Positions 23,817-35,650 of a stretch of DNA of 64,000 bases are shown piece by piece; the stretch's first letter is position 1, and the number at the start of each line of letters is the position of its first letter. A program made the translations under genes and the position numbers. The notes beneath the pieces were generated by a model. That model was not told the DNA's origin. It searched no databases and saw only the letters and a program-made list of their open reading frames with translations. Source of the DNA: Watersipora subatra (lineage: Eukaryota; Bryozoa; Gymnolaemata; Cheilostomatida; Watersiporidae). Location: the NCBI RefSeq assembly GCF_963576615.1, contig NC_088717.1, forward strand, positions 35,853,802-35,917,801. Reading direction: 5' to 3'.

Positions 23817-26800
23817 TCACAAACTTTTAAGCCTTCTTATAAGACTTTCATCAGCATTGCAAGGATCTCTCATATTAGTTATAGCAATAGCATTGTGAAA
23901 TGACAGAAAGACTCTGAGATGTTCAAAGAAATTCTCTTCATGCATGTAGCTGAGTGAACTTTTAAGTTTTTTTAGTGTAGCATTGCGTTGCTCTGCAACC
24001 TGAGTGTTGAGGTCCTTGTACTGAATGTAGCATCCTGAGTTGTATCCTGTGGTACATCCTGTACAAAAAGTAATCATATCCTCATGTAACAGTTATGAAT
24101 ATATATATTATTTATATTACCTACACCTGATTGTTATTACTGTTAAATAAACGTAGCCTACTACTTACAGCACCGCTAACATGCAACGAATAATGTAATC
24201 TTTCTCTTTGGCCAAAAAATTTTGCAATTTACTTGGGAATACACTTCGTTTGAAACAGAAAGTGGGCGGTCAATAAGTATAATTTCGCAATGCAAAACTA
24301 GATATAACTGATCTCCCTACGCAAAAATCAAAAGGCTTCCAGATACCACTGAATTTAATCAACGAGTAAAAGCTGCATTTATTGCAATAACATTGAGAGC
24401 ATTACGAAAGGGAATATATGTGTAGGCAAAATGAATACTCTGAGGATTGAACTCGACTTTCCACTTGGAGACAAAGCCAATACCCATTGCACCACAGTAG
24501 AGACTCTACTTTCCAATAATATAATATCCAACAAGAAGTCTAGGTTCCAGGCTGGTTTTCTGTGCAGTTTAACAAGCCATTACTCAAGCGATGCAACATC
24601 GAGATGAACTCTTATCCAGTAATGGAATTACAACTGAAACTTTGAGGCCATCTTCGAAAAAAGGATTGATGACACAGTTTATTCCCAAATAATGATTCCT
24701 GATACTTAATTTCTGATAATTTTCGGCTGCCGATACTGCTGCAGAGACCCCTTCCGTCTCTGCTAAAAAATAATCAATTATCAAGGGGAGAGGTTCATGT
24801 ACTAGCCCAAGGGTCTGGCTAGTTCTGAGATCACTGAGGCTAAAGTTTTATGAAATAAAAATAAAGATGTAAGACTGACAAAAACAATAGTCTTCCAGAT
24901 ATAATCTGGAACCATAATTAATTATTCAGTGACATGTTTTAAATCTTACAGAATGAGAATACTAACCTGTGTGATTACCCCAATGAAACCCATCCACTAA
25001 AAATTTTGTCTTTGCAAAGAACCCAGGATCTCTGTTTATGGCATATTTATGCAAGTTGCAGGCATTGTCATAGACTACTACCTCAGGAGCTGAAATAAAT
25101 GATAAGTATATATGCTTAGATGTAAAATCATTTGTTGTTTCAAATCATCAATAAACAAATGAAATGCAAAATTGAAGAATTGACCAATATGGTTTAATGA
25201 TTCATACCATGCTATAATAGTCCCTGCATACTAGTCAAGTGTGATTTTGTTTACACACTTTTCAAGATTGACAGTGTGATAATATTGTTAACCTTACTAG
25301 TTTGATAAGGCCTTCACATGGCACACTTATGTCTTTCAGGGCAACACCATTGCCTAAGAACCACATGTAGAACTAATATAACCTACCTGCTGTGAATCTA
25401 GTTCGAATAGCGGTAAATGGGGTGTTGGGCGACTCGTGATTATCCATGATTTCAAAGCCATAGCACACAGGTAAAATTTAATGACACAAAATTAATGGTC
25501 ACAAAGTACGGTTTATTTAAACAAAAAAGACAATATTTTGCCGAAAGTAGAGTATATTGTTTCCTCTATGAAAATAAATCACTCATCTCACAGTTACCAA
25601 TATTACACCAAAGTCTAGAGGAGATTTTTTAGCTATCAGCTGATATGCAAAATACTAAGATACTAAACATATCATGAACTTCATTCACCCTCTCTGGTTC
25701 ACCATTTGAGTAGAAATCTGAAGATGATGAGACAGCAGAGTACAAAGTAGCCTGTCTTGACAAACTGTTGTTTTTGCGGAGTTGTTCCCCCGTCGAGCAA
25801 GCAAGCAACACAACTGTTATGTTGCTCGCCCGGTCGATGGGGGAACAACTCCGCAAAAACAACAGTTTGTCAAGACAGGCTAAGTGCAAAGAAGCAAACA
25901 AATTACAATTTTTATCTTGCGCATAATAATATGTATTGGTAAATCATGGCCTGAACATAGTTGGATACCATACCGTGTGGACAGTGTACAAGAAACACCC
26001 CAGGAAGTAGATTCTTCTGCTGCTTTCCAATCTTGGAGCAGATTGACTCCCTCTTCCTATCTAAAGCATAGGTTCCCCTTACTGTTAACTTGGGTAAGTC
26101 GGGAAAACTTCCTTCACGATCTTTGTGCTGAGGAGGTAAGACTTCTAGGTCATGAGGCGGATAATTCTGCATATACTGTAATCTTTGTATGATGATATCT
26201 GTAATGGGTCTAATTAGCTTAAACTCCTTGACGGTAGCTTCTTTCAAGAGATCATACAGCAGTGGGCTAAGGAATCTGATAGCTGAAAGACTCTTGGAAT
26301 CTAGAAATAACAAACAAATCATCTGAACATTGCGAGAAACACTAAATGGAGGTCAAATAATCAAGTTTAAGCGAAGACACAAAATTAACAAAAAAAATTA
26401 CCCAAGTAGACATTAGTGTGAACTAAATCATGAACAATAATAATAGTAAATAATAGTAATTAATTTTATTTGTAAAGCGCTTAATAAAGCAGTAGGCCTA
26501 TGCTTTTTTAAGTGTGACACGTGACAAGCGTGAGATGTGACATCAACTAAATGGCTAGGGTTTAGGGCAGCAGCCATGACTCTGCTGAGCATTGAACCGC
26601 AAACCTTACAATTTATAATACGATATACTAGTGCTGAACCATGACAATTGAATCGCAAAACAGAGATTGACAGCGCAAAATCAACATTGGGTGGCTGTCC
26701 TGTTTTCTTGATTCTAATCATTCAGTCATACCTCTAAGTTCAAAGAATGTTTCCAAGGATGTATCCAGTTCTTCTGCTGCACATTGTATGCCCACGGCTG

Positions 26801-29800
26801 GAGAGTCTTTACACAGTTCTTTTAAGAAAATTCGCCAATGATCATAAAGTCTTTCTTTGGCCTCTAAGAAGATGGCTACGTGAATGAGTGGTGGAAAGTG
26901 GGCTACAGATAGTCTTTTTAGCTGCAAGAAATTTTTAGTTTATGGCACTTTCCATTTTTTCTATCTGATAGTTTTAAAGATAGAACATGCTTTGGTGAGT
27001 AATAATTAAAATTTAAATTTCCATATTGTGCTAGAGTATTGTTAAGTTTACGGATCTAATCATAATGGGTAATGCCCCGGTTACACAAGTGTCATTTGGT
27101 ATATGATAATATGCTCGTGTAACCAAATAAGTGGGCAAGCTGCAGTGAAGCTACAAATGGTTATCTTAATCAGACATATTTACCTCCTGTACATTTTCAG
27201 CATCAAAGTCCTTTTTCTTTATTACAGACATTATTGCTGCCCGAGCCACCTTACTTGGAATTACATGTGTGCTTGCAGAACTGTAGTAAAACCAGAGTCT
27301 AACAGATAAGAAATGAATATAGACTTTTTTACAACTACCACCCATTCTAATCTATGTGAAAGAAACCGATGCTTGGTCTTTATCAAGGAAAAGCTACTCT
27401 AATTTAATTAGCCTTACCCGCAGCCATCTAAAAGTTCTCCTTCCATTTCTGTCCTCTCCACAGGAATTCGGTGCAGCTTTTTAAATCCAAGAGTGAGGCC
27501 ATCACAAATTATTATGTTGGGAGAAGTAGTAAAAAGAGGACAGGAAAAGTACTTGTTTGATGGCAAAAGACGAATGAAGGAGTCCCAAGACATTCTCAGC
27601 TGATGATACTTTGGAGATACTGATTGTCCCAATTCCCAGCAACTCCATGTGGCAAATTTATAAAAGCCATGTAATGTCATTCTAAAAACGTAGTCATAAA
27701 AACTGCCTAACATAATGTATGTATCAGTGATGTAGAGGTGAGTATTCTCAGTTAGTCAGTGACTAACCAAGAGACTAACTGAGTTAAAATTTACCATTGG
27801 TATGTATTCAACATAATTCGTGTTTTAATGTCTTCATAATTCTACCCTTTAAAATCATAAGAAAAGCTTAGAAATTGAAATATATGAAAAAAAGAGAACG
27901 CACCTGGAATTAAACACATACACAAAGGATTCAACTTACCCTGCTGTAATAAACAGTTTTAGATAGTGACGTAGCAGCTTATGGGTGATAACAAAATCTC
28001 CCATATTCAGAACTCCTACATCTCCACCATCAGGTTGAACCAGATTGTGGCACTTTGGACACACAAAAGTTTGCACTGTAAACCAATGTACTATGTAATG
28101 TAATGTTTACAATCAAGGATCTAACTATAAAACTAGTACCAAATATGTACCTATAATTGGAATGATCCTATGTTTTAAGGATTATTAACTGTAAGTGCTG
28201 GATTGGTGGTTCAAGTAGTTGGTTTATGATTTGCGAATTTAGAGGACTGTATACGAGGTGTAGATTTAATGCTGAGAATTAGACTGGTTTGTTTTAGCTG
28301 AAAACTTAAAAACAGATTATATTTATTAAAAATTCAAACTTTCAATAGAAAAGGCAATAAAACATAAAATATATGAAGGCTAATCAAATCAATGGCTGAT
28401 GCTAATTGCGCAAGTCTAAAAATATAAAAAGTAATACAAGAGCAGAGTGATACCTAGAGCGTGAGTAAAATATGGAATTCGAATTGTTTCTGATCTACAC
28501 AGGCTCATATACGTTTGCCTAATCAGTCAGGCAACCGTCAAATCCGTAGATCACAGACGATTGGGCGCTGCAAAACTTCCTAGGCAGTAAGCGAGTAAGT
28601 ACAAAGAAGCAGATAACATTTATGCTGTGCAGTAAAATAGCAGGTGCTAGGAAGGTGGAATAACAAATCGGTGTGTCAGGCTACCAAGAGTCCAGAAAGC
28701 TGTTTCTTAATCATATCAAAAATGGTTAAATAAAAGGGTATGAGTGGCTCCGTAAGAGGTGTATAATACTCTTAGGACAGGATGCATAAATGCTAATATA
28801 GAAATTGAATAACATGAGTTCCTTTGTCTCATAATGACAGGTATTCATGGGCTGTGTAACTGAAGATTACAAATGCTGGGCGCTTCACATCTCCCCAGCC
28901 AACGAGTCTCTAGCTCTACATATAGCTTAGAGACCCATTCTGTCCCAGAATAGTAAAGAATAAAAAAGGTATATATGTATATATAGACAGGTAGAGTATA
29001 ATAATTTGTGGTACACATTCCGTGTGGTGATGTCAGTGTAATCTGGCTTCCATAGTCGGATTGAAAATAATTGTATAAGAATCATTGTTCGTTCTTGGTA
29101 GTTGAGGTTTAAAGTGGTAGTATCTGGACTATTGGTAGTTTCTGGACTATTGGTAATTGACACGTCGGATTTGTCCTTCCTTTACAATAATGGTACTGTG
29201 TCCAGACGGATCTACAATAATAGTCAAGCAGCAGAAAGTATGCAACTAATTAATATAATGTTATAATTGACCTTACAGAAGTAAACCTTATAATCCATAT
29301 TTTTGCACTACCTCTGTATCAAAAATATTTTATTACTACTTCAAAACGGGGTAGGCTATCAAATAGGAATTATAAAGCTTTTACAAATCAATTCTAAATA
29401 AAGGGGTTGTCTACTCGACTCAATGAAATATACTCGACTTTATGCATGTCTAAAACTAGTACCAAATATGTACCTATAATCCTTGTAATATGTAATGTGT
29501 ATAGCCAAGGGTCTAACCATAGAGTTATCTCCCCCTAGAGTGATAACTATAGAGCGTTTCCGGTGCCAACAAGGAGCGTTTCGGCCACGCCCCCTTTTTG
29601 TGCTAGTCAGTCGTAGTGATTGACTAGATCAATAACATCAGCCATGAGAATGGTTAAACAAGGATCATGAATTTCCAGTTAAGATAGTAATTAATGCTCA
29701 TATTAAAGAAATGATGATTATAGTTTATTACTATAATATATGCTTATTATTTAAAGCAATTCAATACCTACCAGGGATCGCTAAACATATTATGGAAATG

Positions 29801-32800
29801 TTTACTTTTCCATATCCATTTCCATAAACAAATATTTCCATAATTTTAGGGAAATGGATATGAAAATTTTATTTTAGAAATATGGAAATAGAAATAATAT
29901 GGAAATGAATTATGGAAATGTTATGGAATTGGAAATAATATAGAAATGAATTATGGAAATGTTATGGAAATGGAATTATTATGGGAATTAATAATGCAAC
30001 TTTTTTTTGAAAGTGGAAATAATATGGAAATGAATTGTGGAAATGTTATGGAAATGAAAATAATATAGAAATGAATGATGGAAATGGAAATAATATGGAA
30101 ATGAATTATGGAAATTTTATGGAAATAGAAATAATATGGAAATGAATTATATAATTTTAATTAATTAATTAAATTAATTAATTTTAAGTAATGGCTAAAT
30201 ATAATCTGTTTAGCTATGATTACAATAAATTATTTAATAAATAAAGTAATAAAAAAGTCTATTTTATTTTTAAATAATTATAATTTAGAATAATTTATTT
30301 TTATTTAACATATAACAACATTGACAATAACACATTGACACAATAACTCTAACTTTCAAACTTTTTGCTTGCTTACATCAAGCAAAGATGTCCACTAACT
30401 AGTGGACATCTTTGCTTCAAGCTAGTCTATGTGTTTGATTGATATGTATTGAAATCTAATATTACATGCAAGGGCCGTTTGTGAACTGTGGTGTCAATGA
30501 ATCACTCTATCACCATACAATGTCAATACTTTCAGTTGATGGCAGTCGATTAGCTTTCCATCACACCAATGTAATACAACCCCAGTATGACTATCTATCT
30601 TATCTATGAGCAACCAATGATATACAGCCCCCATGTGTGGGGGCTGTATATTATTGGAGTAACTGATTGCATTAACTCACTTACTTAACACTATCTATTC
30701 AGTGCCTTTGCAAGGCATCTAGGTATTGAATTGCTTTAAATAAAAAGCATATATAAGAGTAATAAACTTTTAATCATCATTTCTTTTATATGAGCAATAA
30801 TTACTATCCTAACTGTGGAAATTCATGATCATTCTCATGGCTGATGTTATTGTTCTGGCAAACACTACGACTGACTAGCACAAAAAAGGGGCGTGGCCTA
30901 AACGCTCCTTGTTGGCACCGGAAACGCTCGTGTTGTTGAAGGCGCAGTTATCACTCTAGGGGAGATAACTCTATGGATTTAACTATAAAACTAGTACCTA
31001 TTATGTATGCTAAATTTTTAACTGCTAAATCAACACTAATCCGCCAACATAAATACAAATAAAAATAGACGAAGGCCTACACACTCACCAGTCACATTAT
31101 AAGCTTCTAGTAAATCAAAGCATACTACGGTAGTCTTGAGAAAGTCTTCAGACATAAAGCCACAATTGCATGGAGAAGGTGGTATTTCTCTTAAGTTTGT
31201 TGAAGATCTAAAATGAGTGAAAAAATATCATTTTCACATAGAAGAATAATTCCAAGTTGTATCCCCTAAAGCTAAAAGGCATACTATGTAAAACTTAATC
31301 AGAGATGAAAAGTAATTGATAAATGCAAATATTTCCTGTATTAGTTTTATGTAACACTGGGTAGTAATAAAACAAACAAACCCAGTTAAGGTGAATGTGA
31401 GAGGTTTGGTTGATATTGCCATACGGTCCCATCTATATTTCAACTGGGTTTCCAGTGCCAATATCTCTTTCATCATCAACAATCCAGGTGACAGATCAAC
31501 AGATGTTAAAGCTCTTTTAACAGCATGCAGTGCAGGACAGCTAGACGTCAAGTTGCAACAAGAACATTTTAGAGAATTCTGAGCTGATACAGCTACTGTT
31601 GAAAACTTGTTCTTGAGCAGAACCAGGACCACACTGTCAGTGATTGAAAAGATCTACAATTATTGATATAGCTAGTAAATAATAATACACTAACACACCT
31701 AGCTATACGTTTTAGAGGGTAATGAAATCTACGCAGTACCAAGGTAATAAAATTGAAAAATTTAAATTGCTAAAAATAAAGCAAATGGAAATTAAGTGGA
31801 AGTTAATATGGAAATTAATATTTCTTTAATAGTGTTAAGAAATTAAATAAAAAAAAGAGCAAGCAAATAGGTTAGAACTAGTAGATTGAATAGCGTACCA
31901 TGAAAAACTAAGAAACTCATAATAATTATAATACCTTAACACCGGAGTCATCATTTTGTGGGTAAGCATGGTCATTTTCATCACTATTAACTGCACACCA
32001 TTCAGCTGCAAAAAAGGTTGCAAATATATAGTGTGAAGTTAGTTAGTATTAAGCACCAAAATACACTAAAATGCCCGCAAAAAGACACTATTTTTGTCTA
32101 TTCACATTGTCAATTTACTAAGCCAATGTGAGTGACAAAAAACACAACCAATTTTCTGTTATTGGCACTTGAGCCAGCAAAATGCCCACCAGCCAAAAAT
32201 TAAATTCTGAAGTTGGCTATTATCTTGCAGCATACAGACTTGCTTGCCTAACATCTATCAATAGCAAAACAACCATAGAAAAGCAAATTAATATAAAACC
32301 GAACATGTTCAATGCTAATCAGTGCAAGCTTCTTTCAGAAATACCTCCAACTCCCTTAGAGTATGCGTCAGAGCAGCTAATACTGAATATTAGATAAAAT
32401 TACAAGATACGTACATATGTTGCCAATAAGCTGAGAGTCGCTAACATACTCTAGATGGCAACATATTTTCTGGTCTTCAGGCTGACTAGCATAAGCTGGA
32501 TTGCGGATTGCTATTTCAACAGCACTGTCACACGAACAAAATAACAGTCCATTGACTTTGGTAATAGCCCTGTAGCAATTCTACAACATATCACATCACC
32601 ACCTTCAAGTCGATCTTTCATGTTGAATGAAGTTACAACAAATTTCTCATTTAATTAGTTGGTGATTTACTACTGTTAATTTGAGAATTCACAGTTTGAC
32701 CTATAGCCTACAATAAAATCCAAATGCATCAACAATGAAAATAAAATTATATTTCTGTATACTAATCACATAAATTATTCGTGTTCCTTATCCAACTTAT

Positions 32801-33123
32801 GATAGAACTCACTGTAAGCCTTTTGCTTTTGTCATCTAATTCTGGTAGTGCTAACACTCTGGACTCCACCAAGACTATATTTTCACTGTTATTTAGCAGT
32901 TTAAAATATAAAGTCTTTATAGGAATCTCAAAAGTCTCTCTAAAACAAAACATAATATGAGATTAACACAGTAAAGTAATGTGTATTTCAATGCATAAGA
33001 GTAAACAGATCTTTAAAACATAATACAATACACACATAATGCAACAGACATACTATGAGGTAGCGGCAACTTAGCACATCTTAGATAACAGTAGGCTAAA
33101 ATAACATGACCAACAGCAATAAG

Positions 33124-33165
<42 letters not shown>

Positions 33166-33174
33166 GGATGCTTG

Positions 33175-33222
<48 letters not shown>

Positions 33223-34154
33223 CAAGCATCCGTAACCCTAAAGCCCAAAAACAACCTTTGTTGCCGACCTAGATCTATATTAGATACAGTGATTTTGCCA
33301 TATTGCTCAAGCCTTTTGCAAAAGCAATTATTCTCTAAGTAAAGTAAGTAAGTATATATCAAGTCATCTGATGTATGTTCTCAAATATCTTTAATGATAG
33401 TAGGTAGCAATGGGCTATGTAACGGAAACTATAGATTCGTATTCTATAACACAAACTTCTCCATGATTAAACCTGATTAAACATACATTAACTTGGGAGT
33501 TGATGTTGAAGACTCCTCATCCTCATGATGAATAACCCCATCATGTTCATCATGGACTTCACCATGTTCATTCACACTTCTAGCTTTGTCCCCAATGCCT
33601 GTAACTACAGTGATGTTTATGTTATTTTGTAGGCCACTTCCAACAATGAATATCAACTAACAATATAATATATATATAAAAATAAAAGTTTAAGCATAAT
33701 CTGGTTATCAGTAGGGGGAAGTAGGTTATCAGTAGTTATCAGTAGGTTAACATGTAGAGCTCCTTGTTACAACTTTATAAATATTACGATCAAACAACGC
33801 TAGCACAATAGCATCTTTAGAATACCAGTATGCTATATATACCTGCACTATCGGACTGTAATTCTTTAGACTCTTTTACTCTTTTAAACGATGATCCTGG
33901 TGATCCTGTCTTATTATCCCGTGGTTAAGGACAGTGACGAAATGTAATAGTACCATCTGTTGATATTACTTGTCGCAAGGAACGGCGCTTTGATCTCACC
34001 TACAAGGCTTGTCAGTTTATAATCATTTAGGATAAAAAATCAAAAGCACGTTAACATTAACATTAACAAAGAAACATCATTCCCTTCCATATAGAAATTT
34101 TATTAACACCGTTATTTTACTTACCAGCTTGTTGTAATCAGACTCTGACATCAT
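23817..34154 (-). CDS. KDZ (Zisupton-type) transposase, 16 exons, probably inactivated
   Basis: Proposed exons, 5' to 3': 34154-34125, 33999-33843, 33598-33493, 32939-32813, 32580-32415, 32005-31935, 31653-31382, 31207-31089, 28075-27940, 27681-27418, 27280-27184, 26921-26732, 26300-25974, 25468-25387, 25089-24967, 24058-23817. Phase agrees at every junction except exon 13/14, total ~835 codons. The N-terminal half has Cys clusters (LFCSCDSAV, KCSCCNLTSSC, SPCNCGF, CPKCHNLVQPDGG) as in KDZ proteins. The core has IIICDGLTLGF, VHCPHG..CYGFEIMDNHESP, VYDNACNLHKYAINRDPGFF, GFHWGNHTGC and LNTQVAEQ, the family's order of catalytic Asp, Asp and Glu regions. KDZ enzymes mobilise their own DNA element. 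Defects: in-frame TAA at 33925-33927 in exon 2, and no AG acceptor before exon 14. Convergent with a Ulp1-like gene. Confidence 0.85.
25748..25882. mobile_element. 135-bp hairpin MITE in KDZ intron 13, 9-bp duplication
   Basis: The terminal inverted repeats TAGCCTGTCTTGACAAACTG... are about 44 bp and essentially perfect, closing on a short loop region. Flanks are agtacaaag (25739-25747) and agtgcaaag (25883-25891), 8 of 9 identical. It lies in the intron whose downstream acceptor is missing. Confidence 0.85.
26430..26655 (-). mobile_element. tRNA-derived SINE candidate in KDZ intron 12
   Basis: Read on the minus strand, a TGGTTCAGCACTAG stretch (about 26641-26628) resembles a pol III A box, and GCGGTTCAATGCTC (about 26600-26587) resembles a B box ~35 bases on. 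The element ends in AAGCGCTTTACAAATAAAAT followed by an ATT-rich tail. The order A box, B box, body, AT-rich tail is that of a tRNA-derived SINE. No clear flanking duplication was found. Confidence 0.5.
29780..30140. repeat. Degenerate ATGGAAAT repeat
   Basis: Repeated words ATTATGGAAATG, ATAATATGGAAATGAATT and GTTATGGAAATGG make up most of this stretch inside the TIR element, with irregular spacing. Confidence 0.8.
30379..30417. repeat. Perfect hairpin inside TIR element
   Basis: AAGCAAAGATGTCCACTA and its reverse complement are separated by about 3 bases. Confidence 0.7.
30616..30645. repeat. Perfect 13-bp GC-core hairpin inside TIR element
   Basis: TATACAGCCCCCA and TGGGGGCTGTATA are separated by TGTG. 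Confidence 0.7.
33126..33236. repeat. (TA)n tracts flanking a 15-bp inverted repeat
   Basis: Two pure TA tracts (about 33126-33164 and 33179-33219) surround CGGATGCTTGCTGTA; the reverse complement TACAGCAAGCATCCG follows the second tract. This could fold into one long cruciform. It lies in KDZ intron 3. Long ORFs of alternating Y and I across it are artefacts. Confidence 0.9.
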
Positions 34155-35289
34155 CAGCAGCCAGAATACCTGAACTGCAATAAACATGTTCATAATTATT
34201 GTAGTAAAACGTACTCATTTTTACATTACCCTACAACTACTAGTTTTTATTTCATCAATAAGTTGGCGGTCACACAAAAATGTTATATCTACTGGATTTT
34301 AATTTTGCTGCATTGAATGCCAGTTAGCAATACAGTGCTAGCAGCAGTAAAATGAAACTGGGCTATAAGATCAAACTGCCATACGCACAACTCCTAATAT
34401 AATAAGCAAGCGTGTAATAAGGACTCTATAAGACTGTATTTACTACCAATTTATTAAAGCTGTAAAACAACCAAATCTTTCTATTATTATAGCGTTTTGA
34501 GCACCAAACTCGCCTAATGAATTGATAAAACTGGTAGTATATTACAAATGAATGAAAATGATTTGGTAGTCTTTGGTAGAATAAAATTATTTTGGATAAA
34601 TGGGTGGAAACCAGGGAAGCAAAGAGAACCAGGGAGGTTGCATCCAAAACCAGGAGTCTCCAAAATGATCAAGAAAGGTTGTCAATGACAAGTTGTGTTG
34701 TAGGCTAAGTATGAAGATTTATTACACTGTAATTACTAATTAGGCCAAGCTGAACAAATAAATAAATACTGTTGTTATAAAAAATGTTGAAGTAGCTTAT
34801 TACGTAAAAAGCCTGACCTGCTTGCTGCTGCTACAAATGCTGCAGAGTAGTTGTGCAAAAGTAGTAGTGGCAGTAGTAGTAGTAGCCTAGTAGTAGTGAA
34901 GTACACCAAACCCTGTGCTGTGGCCGTTGGTGGTGCCACTTAGTAGATACATACCAACTGAACTGAAGTTGACCTCCAATGTGAAACTGCATGTGGTAAT
35001 CTAGATCTATTAGTAGATAGTAGAAGTACTCAGTTTTAGCAAAGAGTTATCATTAGCTTTTTTGAAAGTTTTTGAAAAAACGACAAAAATTTAAAAATGA
35101 AGCGCATGTGTGAGAATATAAAGATGAAATTAATGGAATCACTAAACTAAAATCGCACATTAGTGCAATCATACAGAGCTATCGATCGCGCAGTCTAGTA
35201 TTGCCCAGAGAAATAGCAATGTTTTACACCTTTATATTATTATTTAATATATTTTTGGCTGCTATTATCTCCACACACGCACCCTTGCA
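34155..35289. other. Upstream of KDZ gene; no gene recognised
   Basis: No coding sequence. Contains a (GTA)n-like trinucleotide stretch at about 34858-34900. This should hold the KDZ promoter and the right end of the element, but I could not match a terminal inverted repeat to anything left of 12.7 kb. Confidence 0.45.
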
Positions 35290-35320
35290 GCGCCTTCGGC
35301 GCCGCAGGCGCCGAAGGCGC
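35290..35320. repeat. Perfect 14-bp GC-rich hairpin
   Basis: GCGCCTTCGGCGCC and GGCGCCGAAGGCGC flank the loop GCA. Each arm is itself partly self-complementary. It is strongly GC-rich in an AT-rich setting. Confidence 0.75.
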
Positions 35321-35383
35321 CTTTTAATATGGTTTTATGTATTGGGGATCTTAGGACGGATTCTGTACCGATCTATTCCTCCT

Positions 35384-35528
35384 GTAGCGTAAGACGTCTC
35401 GTACGCCGCTGCGCGTTGGTGATTCAGTCCAACGCAGTGCTCCCTGAGGTAGGGATTGTTGCTACCTGTAGTGTAAGACGTTTTGTACGCCGCTACGTGT
35501 TGGTGGCTCAATCCAACACACTACTTAT
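35384..35528. repeat. 84-bp direct duplication
   Basis: GTAGCGTAAGACGTCTCGTA at 35384 and GTAGTGTAAGACGTTTTGTA at 35468 begin two related ~60-bp copies. Both include CGCCGCT and a GTTGG/CCAAC pair, so each copy can fold. Confidence 0.7.
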
Positions 35529-35650
35529 GTTTTTCTTTAGCGTTGTTATAACACTTACTACGTGTGTTATATTGTGTCGAAAAACCGAAGGATAACGGAT
35601 GTAGTATTTTCTACTCTATTTACTATTTTATACAGTGCAATCATGAAATT

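Larger units (their letters stand above)
29518..30975. mobile_element. 1.46-kb TIR element, CATAGAGTTATC family, intact both ends
   Basis: TIRs of roughly 250-330 bp start CATAGAGTTATCTCCCCC and are inverted at the other end. Flanks ggtctaac (29510-29517) and gatttaac (30976-30983) match at 6 of 8 bases. The interior holds a degenerate ATGGAAAT repeat (29780-30140), a very AT-rich stretch and two hairpins. The element is non-autonomous, with no ORF. It is the reference copy for the interrupted sister at 4209-7330. Confidence 0.8.
28076..31088. other. Large KDZ intron 8 with local duplications
   Basis: At 3.0 kb this intron is much longer than the others. A ~45-bp segment containing ACTATAAAACTAGTACC occurs near 28123, 29451 and 30981. 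Comparison of these copies shows where the 29518-30975 element entered. Outside that element I see no coding sequence. Confidence 0.6.

Noticed and set aside
33013..33362. Tyr/Ile-repeat proteins on both strands
   Set aside because: Translation of (TA)n tracts.
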